A stretch of 64,000 nucleotides of DNA from Imperialibacter sp963977595. Its GTDB lineage: Bacteria; Bacteroidota; Bacteroidia; Cytophagales; Cyclobacteriaceae. The stretch covers positions 124,001-188,000 of the forward strand of contig NZ_CP180355.1 of the NCBI RefSeq assembly GCF_048007035.1. The letters are read 5' to 3'. How positions within the stretch are numbered: position 1 is the stretch's first letter; every line of letters begins with the position of its first letter. Shown piece by piece: positions 33,686 through 41,145 of this stretch. The notes under the pieces are model-generated. The model was not told the DNA's origin and did not search any database. It saw only the letters and a program-made list of their open reading frames with translations. Both the position numbers and the translations under genes were made by a program.

Positions 33686-34393
33686 CTACAGCAGCTTCCT
33701 GTTACCAAGCTTTTCAAAGAATGTTTCCCTGTAATTCCGGCTAATGGGGTAAATTTCTTTCCCTATCACTACTTCGTTTGACTGCACTTCATCGATATGG
33801 CGCATGTTAATAATGTAAGAGCGATGAATGCGCACGAAGTCGGGGGGTAACACATTGGCGATGCTTGTCAGAGACACCAAAGACATTACCTTTCTGGCAC
33901 CGGCAATGATTTTTATATACTCCCTTTGCGCTTCTACAGCGCTTACCTCTGCAAACATGAATTTTACAATTCGGGTATCGGTTTTGATGAAGAAGTAGTC
34001 CGGTTTCTCGCTGTTGTCATCCGCAGTCACCTGAACGTTCAGGTACTCAATGGCCTTGTCGATGGCTTTTTGAAATCGTTCGAACGACACTGGCTTCATC
34101 AGGTAGTCAATCACATCCAATTCATACCCCTTCAGGGCATACTCTTCATAGGCTGTGACCAGAATCGTCAATGGCCTCTCAGGCAGGTCGTTCAGAATAT
34201 CCATGCCTGTCATCAAAGGCATACGAATGTCGAGCAGCAGAATGTCGACGGTGTTTTCTTTAAGAAACTTCACTACCTCCACCCCGTTGCTGCACACACC
34301 GGAGAGCTCAAGGTTTCTAACCTTTGAAACATAGTCCGACAGTAGTTTTCTTGCTGGCGGCTCATCATCAGCAATCAGGCAGCGGTACTTCAT
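33686..34393 (-). CDS. LytTR family response regulator
   Basis: A 235-residue two-domain regulator: receiver (1-120) with phosphoacceptor D55 (LLLDIRMPLMTG), T at VTAYEEYAL and K at YLMKPVS, then a LytTR DNA-binding domain (about 135-233; FIKTDTRIVKFMFAEVSAVEAQREYIKI, RIHRSYIINMRHIDEV). The gene starts inside the last codons of the preceding histidine kinase (4-bp overlap), so the two form a LytS/LytR-type pair of the kind that often controls envelope or polysaccharide genes in Bacteroidota. Confidence 0.95.
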   Translation of the reverse strand: MKYRCLIADDEPPARKLLSDYVSKVRNLELSGVCSNGVEVVKFLKENTVDILLLDIRMPLMTGMDILNDLPERPLTILVTAYEEYALKGYELDVIDYLMKPVSFERFQKAIDKAIEYLNVQVTADDNSEKPDYFFIKTDTRIVKFMFAEVSAVEAQREYIKIIAGARKVMSLVSLTSIANVLPPDFVRIHRSYIINMRHIDEVQSNEVVIGKEIYPISRNYRETFFEKLGNRKLL

Positions 34394-35433
34394 TGCAGGT
34401 CAATAGTTAGGTTTACAGTAAATGAGGCAGGTTCCTCAAGTAAAGTCAGCTTATGCTTTTCCGGGTAAATCAGGCCAAGCCTTTTTCTCACATTCGTGAG
34501 CCCAACCCCACTTTTTTCGTCCAATGTTTTGTTTCCGGTAATCGTATCGTTCCTGACACAAAAATGGAGGACATCCCCCTCCTTTATATCCAGACTGATA
34601 TCAATGGTTCCATTCATGGTATTGCCATGTTTGAATGCATTTTCGAGGAATACCAAAAAAATCAAATGGGCAATCTGATGCCGCTCCTGCACACCCGTAT
34701 GCTTAAAAATGATGGTAGGCTTTTCATCCAGCTTCAATCGCCAAAGCTCTATAAAGTTCTCCATGAATTTGATTTCCCGTGAAAGTGGAATGAACTTCCC
34801 CTGGTCCTCGTAGATCATATGGCGCATCATTTCCGACAACTTCAGAATGGCCGGAGCGGTGTTCTTGTCGCTGAAATAGGCCATCGAATAAATATTATTG
34901 AGCGTGTTGAACAGAAAATGCGGGCTGAGCTGAAGTTTCAGAAACTTAAGCTCCGAATCCAGCTGACTATTTTTAAGTTCGATCTCCCTTCTGCTTGCCG
35001 ATATCAGGTTATCAAAAAACCAGACCACAGTAGTGATCAGGTGAAACCCGATGGCTGGAACTGAGCGGATAAAGTAAGTGTACGAAATAGATCTGTGACT
35101 CAGCGGAAGGACATTAACCCTAAGAAAGACCAGTGAAACCACCAGTGAAACGGAAGCCACGATGTATTGAGTGTACTTCCCTTTGCGGTACAACTTTGGC
35201 AGCAACCAATAGAAATTAATATATACTATCGCCGACGAGGTCAGCACGTCGGAAATGACCGTGATCCATATTTGAGTCTGGGAGTGCTCCCAGTTGCTTA
35301 GTGAGGCAAACAGAATGGCTCCGTAGCACACCCAAAAAAGAATATGCAGCGCATAAACGGCTCCACGGGGCAATACTCGACTTTTCATTTTCGAAATGTA
35401 GGGTTTTAAGTCATTTGAAATACCAACTATCAT
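34390..35433 (-). CDS. LytS-type sensor histidine kinase (His_kinase family)
   Basis: A 347-residue kinase with four membrane helices in the first 140 residues (VYALHILFWVCYGAILFASL and following) and no extracellular sensor domain. The His_kinase motif is LSPHFLFNTLNNIYSMAY with the phosphorylated His at about 194, and the ATPase region has FLENAFKHG and GVGLTNVRKRL. The start may be the Met 15 codons later (MKSRVLP). It is translationally coupled to the LytTR regulator. The signal sensed is unknown. Confidence 0.93.
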   Translation of the reverse strand: MIVGISNDLKPYISKMKSRVLPRGAVYALHILFWVCYGAILFASLSNWEHSQTQIWITVISDVLTSSAIVYINFYWLLPKLYRKGKYTQYIVASVSLVVSLVFLRVNVLPLSHRSISYTYFIRSVPAIGFHLITTVVWFFDNLISASRREIELKNSQLDSELKFLKLQLSPHFLFNTLNNIYSMAYFSDKNTAPAILKLSEMMRHMIYEDQGKFIPLSREIKFMENFIELWRLKLDEKPTIIFKHTGVQERHQIAHLIFLVFLENAFKHGNTMNGTIDISLDIKEGDVLHFCVRNDTITGNKTLDEKSGVGLTNVRKRLGLIYPEKHKLTLLEEPASFTVNLTIDLQ

Positions 35434-35520
35434 CGAAGTAACAAATTCAATCTACGGAAAGCATTGTTTGCACAACAAAAGGAACAAACGCAGGCCATCG
35501 GTTGCGACAGAAAGATTATT

Positions 35521-35928
35521 TTCTGTCGTAGAGAAAACCAGCTAGCTCGGTGAGAAGATGACTCCACTGGTTGATTTCCCGACACAGGGTCGGTTTTTTA
35601 TACTCTATTAGTGTCGCAAACGCAGCGAGAAAGCCAGGGCACAAAACATCTATGAAGATTAGCTGGCACAAGTAGGACTGAAAAATACTAAAAGCACTGC
35701 CCCGGCAGTATGCAATTTGGAAGATTTCAAATTGTAGTTTAAGTGAAGTATGATTAAAGGCCGTGGATTTATCCAGGGCCTTTTCTATCTAAGCCGCCCT
35801 TCAAGCTTCCTATCCAAATAACAGTAAAGCCTGAATGAGAGACTGCGGCTTATTTCGGAAGCACCACTGTTCAGTCGTAGATAAAAATAGTCGGCTCGGT
35901 GAGTGATTAGTGCAGCCTATTGATTTCC
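35521..35928. repeat. Degenerate 58-bp direct repeat in the 35434-36204 gap
   Basis: 35521-35578 and 35871-35928 are equal in length and align at roughly two-thirds of positions, best at the shared blocks GTCGTAGA, GCTCGGTGAG and TTGATTTCC; both are followed by an ATTAGT(G/A)TCG block. This looks like an old duplication with period 350 bp. No gene is seen in the gap. Confidence 0.5.
35755..35784 (+). terminator. Orphan terminator-like hairpin
   Basis: AAAGGCC pairs with GGCCTTT around an inner GAT/ATC pair, followed by TTCT. No coding gene ends here on either strand, so it may end a short unannotated RNA or be a relic. Confidence 0.4.
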
Positions 35929-35966
35929 TTCATTTCTATCGAATTTTAGCGCCAAATTAGTATCGG

Positions 35967-36104
35967 TGAAATAGCCATAAGGAGAGCCATACCCAGCGAA
36001 ATGAATGAAGGCATTCAGACAAGTGATTTTCATTCTCAAAGGGTTTGGGCTATTCCCGCTTCGGCGGACCGATGTGGCCGCTGAAAATCAAATTTTATAC
36101 ACAT
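35967..36104. repeat. 138-bp dispersed intergenic repeat, copy 2
   Basis: Same element as 29149-29287, with AATAGCC (35970-35976) and GGCTATT (36048-36054) arms. Here it ends about 100 bp before the first NTF2-like gene rather than at the start codon. Confidence 0.7.
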
Positions 36105-36204
36105 AAAATGGCCCGCAAAAACCAGTGGCAAGCTTCACAACTAGCAGCAACTGTTTTGCCCTGCAAAAACAGCCATTCGTTCATTAACATAAAATATAAC
36201 AAAA

Positions 36205-36657
36205 ATGAAAAGATTAATTATTGCCCTGTTTATCACCCTATTTACAGCACAAATCTCCCTTGCGCAAAATGCTGCAACTGAAAAGGAACTCAAGGAGCTT
36301 TCACAATTGAAATGGCAGTGGATGGCCGACAAAAACGTGGATAAGCTGGCGGTGCTTTTCGACGACAGGGCAAAATTTGTCCATATGAGCGGAAGCTGGA
36401 AGAAGGCAAGGGAGCTGGAGATCATTGAAACGGGAAGTATTTGGTACAAGAAGGCCACGGTGCACGATGTTGCAGTGGAGGTTTTTGGTAACACGGCTAT
36501 CGTGTGGAGCAGAATTACGCTTGATGCCGTGGTGCGAACCAACGAGGTATCGACTGAATTTACCGTGACCGAAATCTTTCAAAAACAAGGAAGCGACTGG
36601 AAACTCCTCGACCTGACCTTCAGCAGCGTGCGGGATACCCATGAAATAGAAAAGTAA
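36205..36657 (+). CDS. Secreted NTF2-like (DUF4440) protein, first of a tandem pair
   Basis: A 150-residue exported protein: signal peptide (about 1-20, LFTAQISLAQ) and an NTF2/SnoaL-type alpha+beta cone (LKWQWMADKNVDKLAVLFDDRAKFVHMSGSW, VEVFGNTAIVWSRITL, FTVTEIFQKQGSDWKLLDLTFS). DUF4440 domains often bind small molecules or have ketosteroid-isomerase-like activity; no catalytic residue assignment is possible here. It is followed by a close paralogue. Confidence 0.85.
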   Translation: MKRLIIALFITLFTAQISLAQNAATEKELKELSQLKWQWMADKNVDKLAVLFDDRAKFVHMSGSWKKARELEIIETGSIWYKKATVHDVAVEVFGNTAIVWSRITLDAVVRTNEVSTEFTVTEIFQKQGSDWKLLDLTFSSVRDTHEIEK

Positions 36658-36705
36658 GAGGCATAGGTATATTGGCTGGAACGTAAAATCTTACTTATCA
36701 ATAAT

Positions 36706-37152
36706 ATGAAAAAGACATTTCTTGGACTGATAATGCTTCTAATAGGTGCGCAATGCTCCTTGGCTCAAAACACTCCTGCCGAACAGGAAGTCATTGACCT
36801 GTCGAAAGACAAATGGCAATGGATGGCCGACAAAAATGCGGACAAGCTGGCAACCCTGTTTGATGAAAAGGCAGTTTTCGTTCATATGGGTGGAAGCTGG
36901 GGAACGGAGCAGGAGCTTAACATCATCAAAAGTGGCGGCATTTGGTACAAGCAAGCCGATATTCATGAGGTATCCGTGAAGATCATCGACAATACCGCTA
37001 TCCTGCTTAACAGGATCACCCTGATAGCCGTGGTAGGAGGCAATGAAGTGACCAACCCCTTCATGGTGACTGAGGTGTATGTGAAGCAAAACGGCTCCTG
37101 GAAATTGGGCTCGCTATCGTTTACCAAATTGCTGACACCGGGGGACCGTTGA
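36706..37152 (+). CDS. Secreted NTF2-like (DUF4440) protein, second of a tandem pair
   Basis: A 148-residue paralogue of the preceding protein with the same layout: signal peptide (LLIGAQCSLAQ), KDKWQWMADKNADKLATLFDEKAVFVHMGGSW, NTAILLNRITL, FMVTEVYVKQNGSWKLGSLSF. The two are adjacent, in the same direction and of the same length, so they arose by local duplication. They may be linked to the oxidoreductase genes that follow, but there is no overlap to prove it. Confidence 0.85.
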   Translation: MKKTFLGLIMLLIGAQCSLAQNTPAEQEVIDLSKDKWQWMADKNADKLATLFDEKAVFVHMGGSWGTEQELNIIKSGGIWYKQADIHEVSVKIIDNTAILLNRITLIAVVGGNEVTNPFMVTEVYVKQNGSWKLGSLSFTKLLTPGDR

Positions 37153-37250
37153 TCCCCTCTGGCAACACAGCAGACCCAATCAGTATAATTTGGCGCAAGC
37201 AGCACCGGGTAAATATCTACTGATTATCAAAGTGTTATATTGTTTGAAGG

Positions 37251-37282
37251 TTGTATTGAATTGTTTGGATTTCGTAACTTTA
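37251..37282 (+). promoter_or_regulatory. Probable promoter of the molybdenum oxidoreductase genes
   Basis: TTG at 37251-37253 and TAACTTTA at 37275-37282 (7 of 8 against TAnnTTTG) are spaced 21 bp, close to the Bacteroidota pattern. The site is 41 bp before the [2Fe-2S] subunit start. Confidence 0.4.
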
Positions 37283-37322
37283 AAGAACTAGAAAACCCGA
37301 TATTGTAAAAAACTATAAAATC

Positions 37323-37781
37323 ATGGCAGTATTCAATTTAAGCGTAAATGGAAAGAAGCAGCAGGTAGATGTTGACCCCGCCACCCCTATGCTTTGGGTG
37401 CTGAGGGATCACCTGAACCTGGTAGGTACTAAATTTGGCTGCGGCATTGCCCAGTGCGGTGCCTGCACCATTCATCTCGATGGCACGGCGATCCGTTCCT
37501 GTCAAATGCCCGTATCTGCGGTCGCCGACAAGGCCATCACCACTATAGAAGGATTATCAGAAGAGGGCGATCATCCTGTGCAAAAAGCCTGGTTGGAACA
37601 CGATGTGCCTCAGTGCGGCTACTGCCAGGCAGGGCAAATCATGACGGCCTCAGCGCTGCTCGCCAGCAATCCCAACCCAAGTGACGATGAAATCGAAGCA
37701 GCGATGAATGGCAATATCTGCCGTTGTGGTACTTACCTGAGAATCAAAGCAGCAGTAAAAACAGCCGCCGCAAACGCTTAA
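37323..37781 (+). CDS. iorA: [2Fe-2S] subunit of a xanthine oxidase-family oxidoreductase (IorA-like)
   Basis: A 152-residue two-cluster iron-sulfur subunit. The plant-type cluster cysteines are C40, C45, C48 and C60 (GCGIAQCGACTIHLDG..RSC), and the second cluster uses C98, C101, C133 and C135 (PQCGYCQAGQ, NICRCGT), so all eight ligands are present. This size matches the small subunit of isoquinoline 1-oxidoreductase and related aldehyde oxidases, which pass electrons from the molybdenum site to an external acceptor. The molybdenum subunit follows 21 bp later. No FAD subunit is present, as is usual for this subgroup. Confidence 0.92.
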   Translation: MAVFNLSVNGKKQQVDVDPATPMLWVLRDHLNLVGTKFGCGIAQCGACTIHLDGTAIRSCQMPVSAVADKAITTIEGLSEEGDHPVQKAWLEHDVPQCGYCQAGQIMTASALLASNPNPSDDEIEAAMNGNICRCGTYLRIKAAVKTAAANA

Positions 37782-37802
37782 CCCCATTCAACTCATCCGA
37801 CT

Positions 37803-40067
37803 ATGACACTCATTGCAAAAAAAATAGACAGACGCTCATTCATGAAGGTTTCTGCCCTCGCTGGCGGAGGCATGATGCTGAGCTTCAGCTGGCTGGCCGG
37901 TTGCAAACCGACTACCGAAGCCGAAGTAATGGAGCTACCCAAAGAATGGTTTGAGCTCAACAGCTACATCAAAATTGGTGACAACGGAGTGGTTACACTC
38001 ATGTCGCCAAACCCAGAATTTGGCTCCAATGTGAAGACGTCCATGCCCATGATACTCGCCGACGAACTCGGGGTAGATTGGAAAAACGTGATCGTGGAGC
38101 AAGCCAACTTATATCCAGAGCGTTTCGATCGACAGTTTACCGGAGGCAGCCAGGGTATCCGTCAGGGATGGAAGCCCCTACGCATGGCAGGCGCTACTGC
38201 CCGTGAAATGCTGATCAAAGCAGCCGCACAAACCTGGAGCGTGCCAGCAGAAGAGATCACCGCCGGAGCGGGCACCCTTGAACACAAGGCGAGTGGCAAG
38301 AAGGCCGGTTATGGCGAAATGGCTTCTCTCGCAGCTACGTTGGAGGTGCCTGAAGAGGTGAAACTGAAAGATATCAAGGACTTCAACCTGATCGGTGTTT
38401 CGCAGAAAAATGTGGACGGCAAAAACATTGTCACTGGCAAGCCTTTGTTTGCCATGGACCATTATCCCGCCAATGCGCTGGTGGCCATGGTGGTTCACCC
38501 GCCTGCTTTCGGTATGAAAGTGAAATCACTGGATGAGTCATCGGTGAAGGGCATGCCTGGCATCAAAGACGTCTTTGTGTTCGAACCCGTGAAAGAAGAC
38601 TACGACAGGAATTTCTTCGATGTAAACTCTTTTTCTAACCTCGTTGCTATCGTGGGAAATTCTACCTGGGAAGTGATGCAAGCCAAAAAGGCCATCAAGG
38701 TCGAATGGGAAATAACCGCTGACAGTTCATTTTCAATGGCAGGGTTTGGAGGTAACAAAATGACGGTGAAAGTACCCGGCGGTGTCGAAAGCACAGAAGG
38801 ACACAAAGCCGCCATGGAAGCCATGGCCAAAGGGAAAGTGAACCTCCTCAGAAAAGACGGCGACCCTGAAGGGGCATTTAAAAAAGCTGCCAAAGTGTTG
38901 GAGCGTACTTACACGGCCCCCTATCTGGCACACAACTGTATGGAGCCGATGAACTGCTTCGCTGACGTGAGGGCAGACGGAGCTACCTTGTATGGGCCTA
39001 TCCAGGCGCCCGAATTGATCAGAAATACGATTTCCGCCCGACTGGGACTGGACAAAGAAAAGGTGCAGATCAACCTCGCTCGAATGGGTGGTGGCTTTGG
39101 ACAAAGGGCCTACGGACACCACATGGTGGAAGCCGCTGTTATCTCTCAGAAGGTAGGAGCACCTGTAAAATTGCAGTACAACCGTGAGGACGATATGACC
39201 TACGGCATCTATCGCCCTACGTACAGCGCCACCTATCGTGCAGGCCTCGACGAAAACAATAACCTGATTGCCTTCCACGTGAACGGGGGTGGAGTACCTG
39301 AGAGTCCGGTGCATGCCAACCGGTTCCCCGCCGGAGCTGTAGACAACTATCTCGCCGAAGGCTGGTCAGTAGAATCCAATGTTACCATCGGGGCTTTCCG
39401 TGCGCCTCGTTCCAACTTTATTGCGGGAGCCGAGCAGTCGTTTATCGACGAGCTGGCGGAGCTGGCAGGCAAAGATCCCATCGACTTCCGACTGGAGCTG
39501 CTGGAGCGGGCCAAAACCAACCCGGTAGGCGAAAGAAACGACTACGAAGCCGACCGCTATGCGGGTGTGCTGAAGCTGGTAAGGGAGAAATCCAAGTGGG
39601 ACGAACCCAAGTCTGGTGTGAATCGGGGCGTGTCAGCTTACTTCTGCCACAATTCGTATGTGGCCGAGGTCATCGACGTGGTGATAGAAAACAATGCGCC
39701 CGTCTTCAAAAACGTATACGCTGCTGTGGATTGTGGCATTGTAGTGAACCCCGACGCTGCTGCCAATATGGGTGAAGGTGCCATTGTGGATGGTATAGGC
39801 AATGCGCTGTTCGGTGAAATGGATTTTGTTGATGGTGTGCCGCAGAAGAACAACTTCCATCAGTACCGCATGATCCGCCAGAAGGAATCACCACGGCATG
39901 TGGAAGTGCATTTCGTGAAAAACGATATCGATCCGACCGGCCTGGGAGAACCCTTGTTCCCTCCTACCTTCGCCGCCGTGGCCAACGCCATGCACAAAGC
40001 CACCGGCAAGCGATTCTACAACCAGCCCTTCATGAAGGAAATGGATGTGTCGAGGTCAAGGATATAA
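37803..40067 (+). CDS. iorB: Molybdopterin-binding subunit, Tat lipoprotein (IorB-like), copy 1
   Basis: A 754-residue molybdenum hydroxylase large subunit of the xanthine dehydrogenase family. The N-terminus has a twin-arginine motif (DRRSFMK, residues 9-15), a hydrophobic stretch and a lipobox-like LAGC (C34), so it is probably Tat-exported and lipidated. Family motifs include TGGSQGIRQGW, TAPYLAHNCMEPMNC, RMGGGFGQRAYGHH, FRAPRSNF and GLGEPLFPP, where the Glu is the catalytic base position. It would oxidise N-heterocycles or aldehydes by hydroxylation in the periplasm. A terminator follows. A close paralogue lies downstream. Confidence 0.9.
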   Translation: MTLIAKKIDRRSFMKVSALAGGGMMLSFSWLAGCKPTTEAEVMELPKEWFELNSYIKIGDNGVVTLMSPNPEFGSNVKTSMPMILADELGVDWKNVIVEQANLYPERFDRQFTGGSQGIRQGWKPLRMAGATAREMLIKAAAQTWSVPAEEITAGAGTLEHKASGKKAGYGEMASLAATLEVPEEVKLKDIKDFNLIGVSQKNVDGKNIVTGKPLFAMDHYPANALVAMVVHPPAFGMKVKSLDESSVKGMPGIKDVFVFEPVKEDYDRNFFDVNSFSNLVAIVGNSTWEVMQAKKAIKVEWEITADSSFSMAGFGGNKMTVKVPGGVESTEGHKAAMEAMAKGKVNLLRKDGDPEGAFKKAAKVLERTYTAPYLAHNCMEPMNCFADVRADGATLYGPIQAPELIRNTISARLGLDKEKVQINLARMGGGFGQRAYGHHMVEAAVISQKVGAPVKLQYNREDDMTYGIYRPTYSATYRAGLDENNNLIAFHVNGGGVPESPVHANRFPAGAVDNYLAEGWSVESNVTIGAFRAPRSNFIAGAEQSFIDELAELAGKDPIDFRLELLERAKTNPVGERNDYEADRYAGVLKLVREKSKWDEPKSGVNRGVSAYFCHNSYVAEVIDVVIENNAPVFKNVYAAVDCGIVVNPDAAANMGEGAIVDGIGNALFGEMDFVDGVPQKNNFHQYRMIRQKESPRHVEVHFVKNDIDPTGLGEPLFPPTFAAVANAMHKATGKRFYNQPFMKEMDVSRSRI

Positions 40068-40090
40068 TATTGATTAGCTCGGTAAAAGAA

Positions 40091-40123
40091 GGCTTCGGGG
40101 TGTGAACTTCGGAGCCTTTTTTT
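40091..40123 (+). terminator. Rho-independent terminator after the first molybdenum subunit
   Basis: GGCTTCG pairs with CGGAGCC (one G-T pair), and a run of seven T follows. Confidence 0.75.
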
Positions 40124-40303
40124 GTAGTGGAAAAATAAGTGAAAATACGTCTCAGAAAAGGTTAATCTGGCACATTTTATGCTTTGAATTATCAATACAT
40201 TGTATAACTACAAAATATCACTACTGGAAAAGGTGCAGTGAAAATAAAATGAATTCACAATCCGACACTTTTCCATTTTTAAACACCTCGCAACCAACCA
40301 GCT

Positions 40304-40933
40304 ATGAAAAGACTAACCTTACTGTCAACCCTGGTGTTATTGAGTCTTCCCCTCTTGCATGCACAAGACACTATTACAACGGTGGACGGTCAAACCATCA
40401 GAGCCTACATACTCAAGGAAGGTGTTAGTTTCATTTACCTCGGAAATTCCCAATATGCCAGCCAGTCAAATCTAAAATTAAGAAAGAGAGACGTAGACCA
40501 AATTAACTATCAAAACGGCTATTTGAGAACATTTAGTGATACTACCGACATAAGGATTTCAAGGCCTTCTTCGTTATCCGGCGGCTTTATGGTGTCACCT
40601 GATAATGAATATGGAAACCTTTACGGAACGTTCGATCATTTTATCACTCCAAGGATAAACTATGAAATACATGCAGGAATCACATGGGCGGCCACCGGAA
40701 TCAACTACTATTTTCATAAGCCCGATAAAAACAGAAGCCTTTTCCCTTATGTTGGTCTGCTTGGCGGGTACGACTACAACGGATATGGCTCTCCAGTAAT
40801 GCTTGTTCCGGTTGGCTTTTCGAAAATTTTTCCTGGCGGGCTCAACTTCAGACTTGGAGTAGACGGTGTCATCATTTTTAAAGATGACAACTTTGTAATG
40901 GGGAAAATAATGGTAGGGTATCGGTTTAAGTAA
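40304..40933 (+). CDS. Small outer-membrane beta-barrel-like protein
   Basis: A 209-residue exported protein with a signal peptide (about 1-20, LPLLHAQ). It has beta-rich sequence with alternating aromatic residues (INYEIHAGITWAATGINYYFH, LFPYVGLLGGYDYNGYG, FVMGKIMVGYRFK) and a C-terminal Phe-Lys, as in small barrels. An N-terminal stretch (ITTVDGQTIRAYILKEG) resembles segments seen in other secreted Bacteroidota proteins. No family is recognised. It lies between the two molybdenum subunit genes. Confidence 0.75.
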   Translation: MKRLTLLSTLVLLSLPLLHAQDTITTVDGQTIRAYILKEGVSFIYLGNSQYASQSNLKLRKRDVDQINYQNGYLRTFSDTTDIRISRPSSLSGGFMVSPDNEYGNLYGTFDHFITPRINYEIHAGITWAATGINYYFHKPDKNRSLFPYVGLLGGYDYNGYGSPVMLVPVGFSKIFPGGLNFRLGVDGVIIFKDDNFVMGKIMVGYRFK

Positions 40934-41145
40934 ACCCCAACGCCCCGATTCGTATCTCAGGAACGATTTATTAATTTCACCCGACCTCCCTGGTTTGCAA
41001 CAGGGTTACCGAGAAATCCCCATCTCCTTCGTTTGCAACCAGAATGTCGGAAAATACGCTTTGAGCGCATCATCCCTCCACCAACAAAAGATTGCCAATC
41101 CGGCCATTATTGGGTATCTTAAAGGCTGTTCTAACGACCCATCAA

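Noticed and set aside
36045..36281. 78-codon frame after the second 138-bp repeat
   Set aside because: It overlaps the NTF2-like start in another frame and has no coding character.
38733..39314. 193-codon antisense frame in the molybdenum subunit gene
   Set aside because: Shadow frame; the His/Val-rich composition comes from the complementary coding strand.
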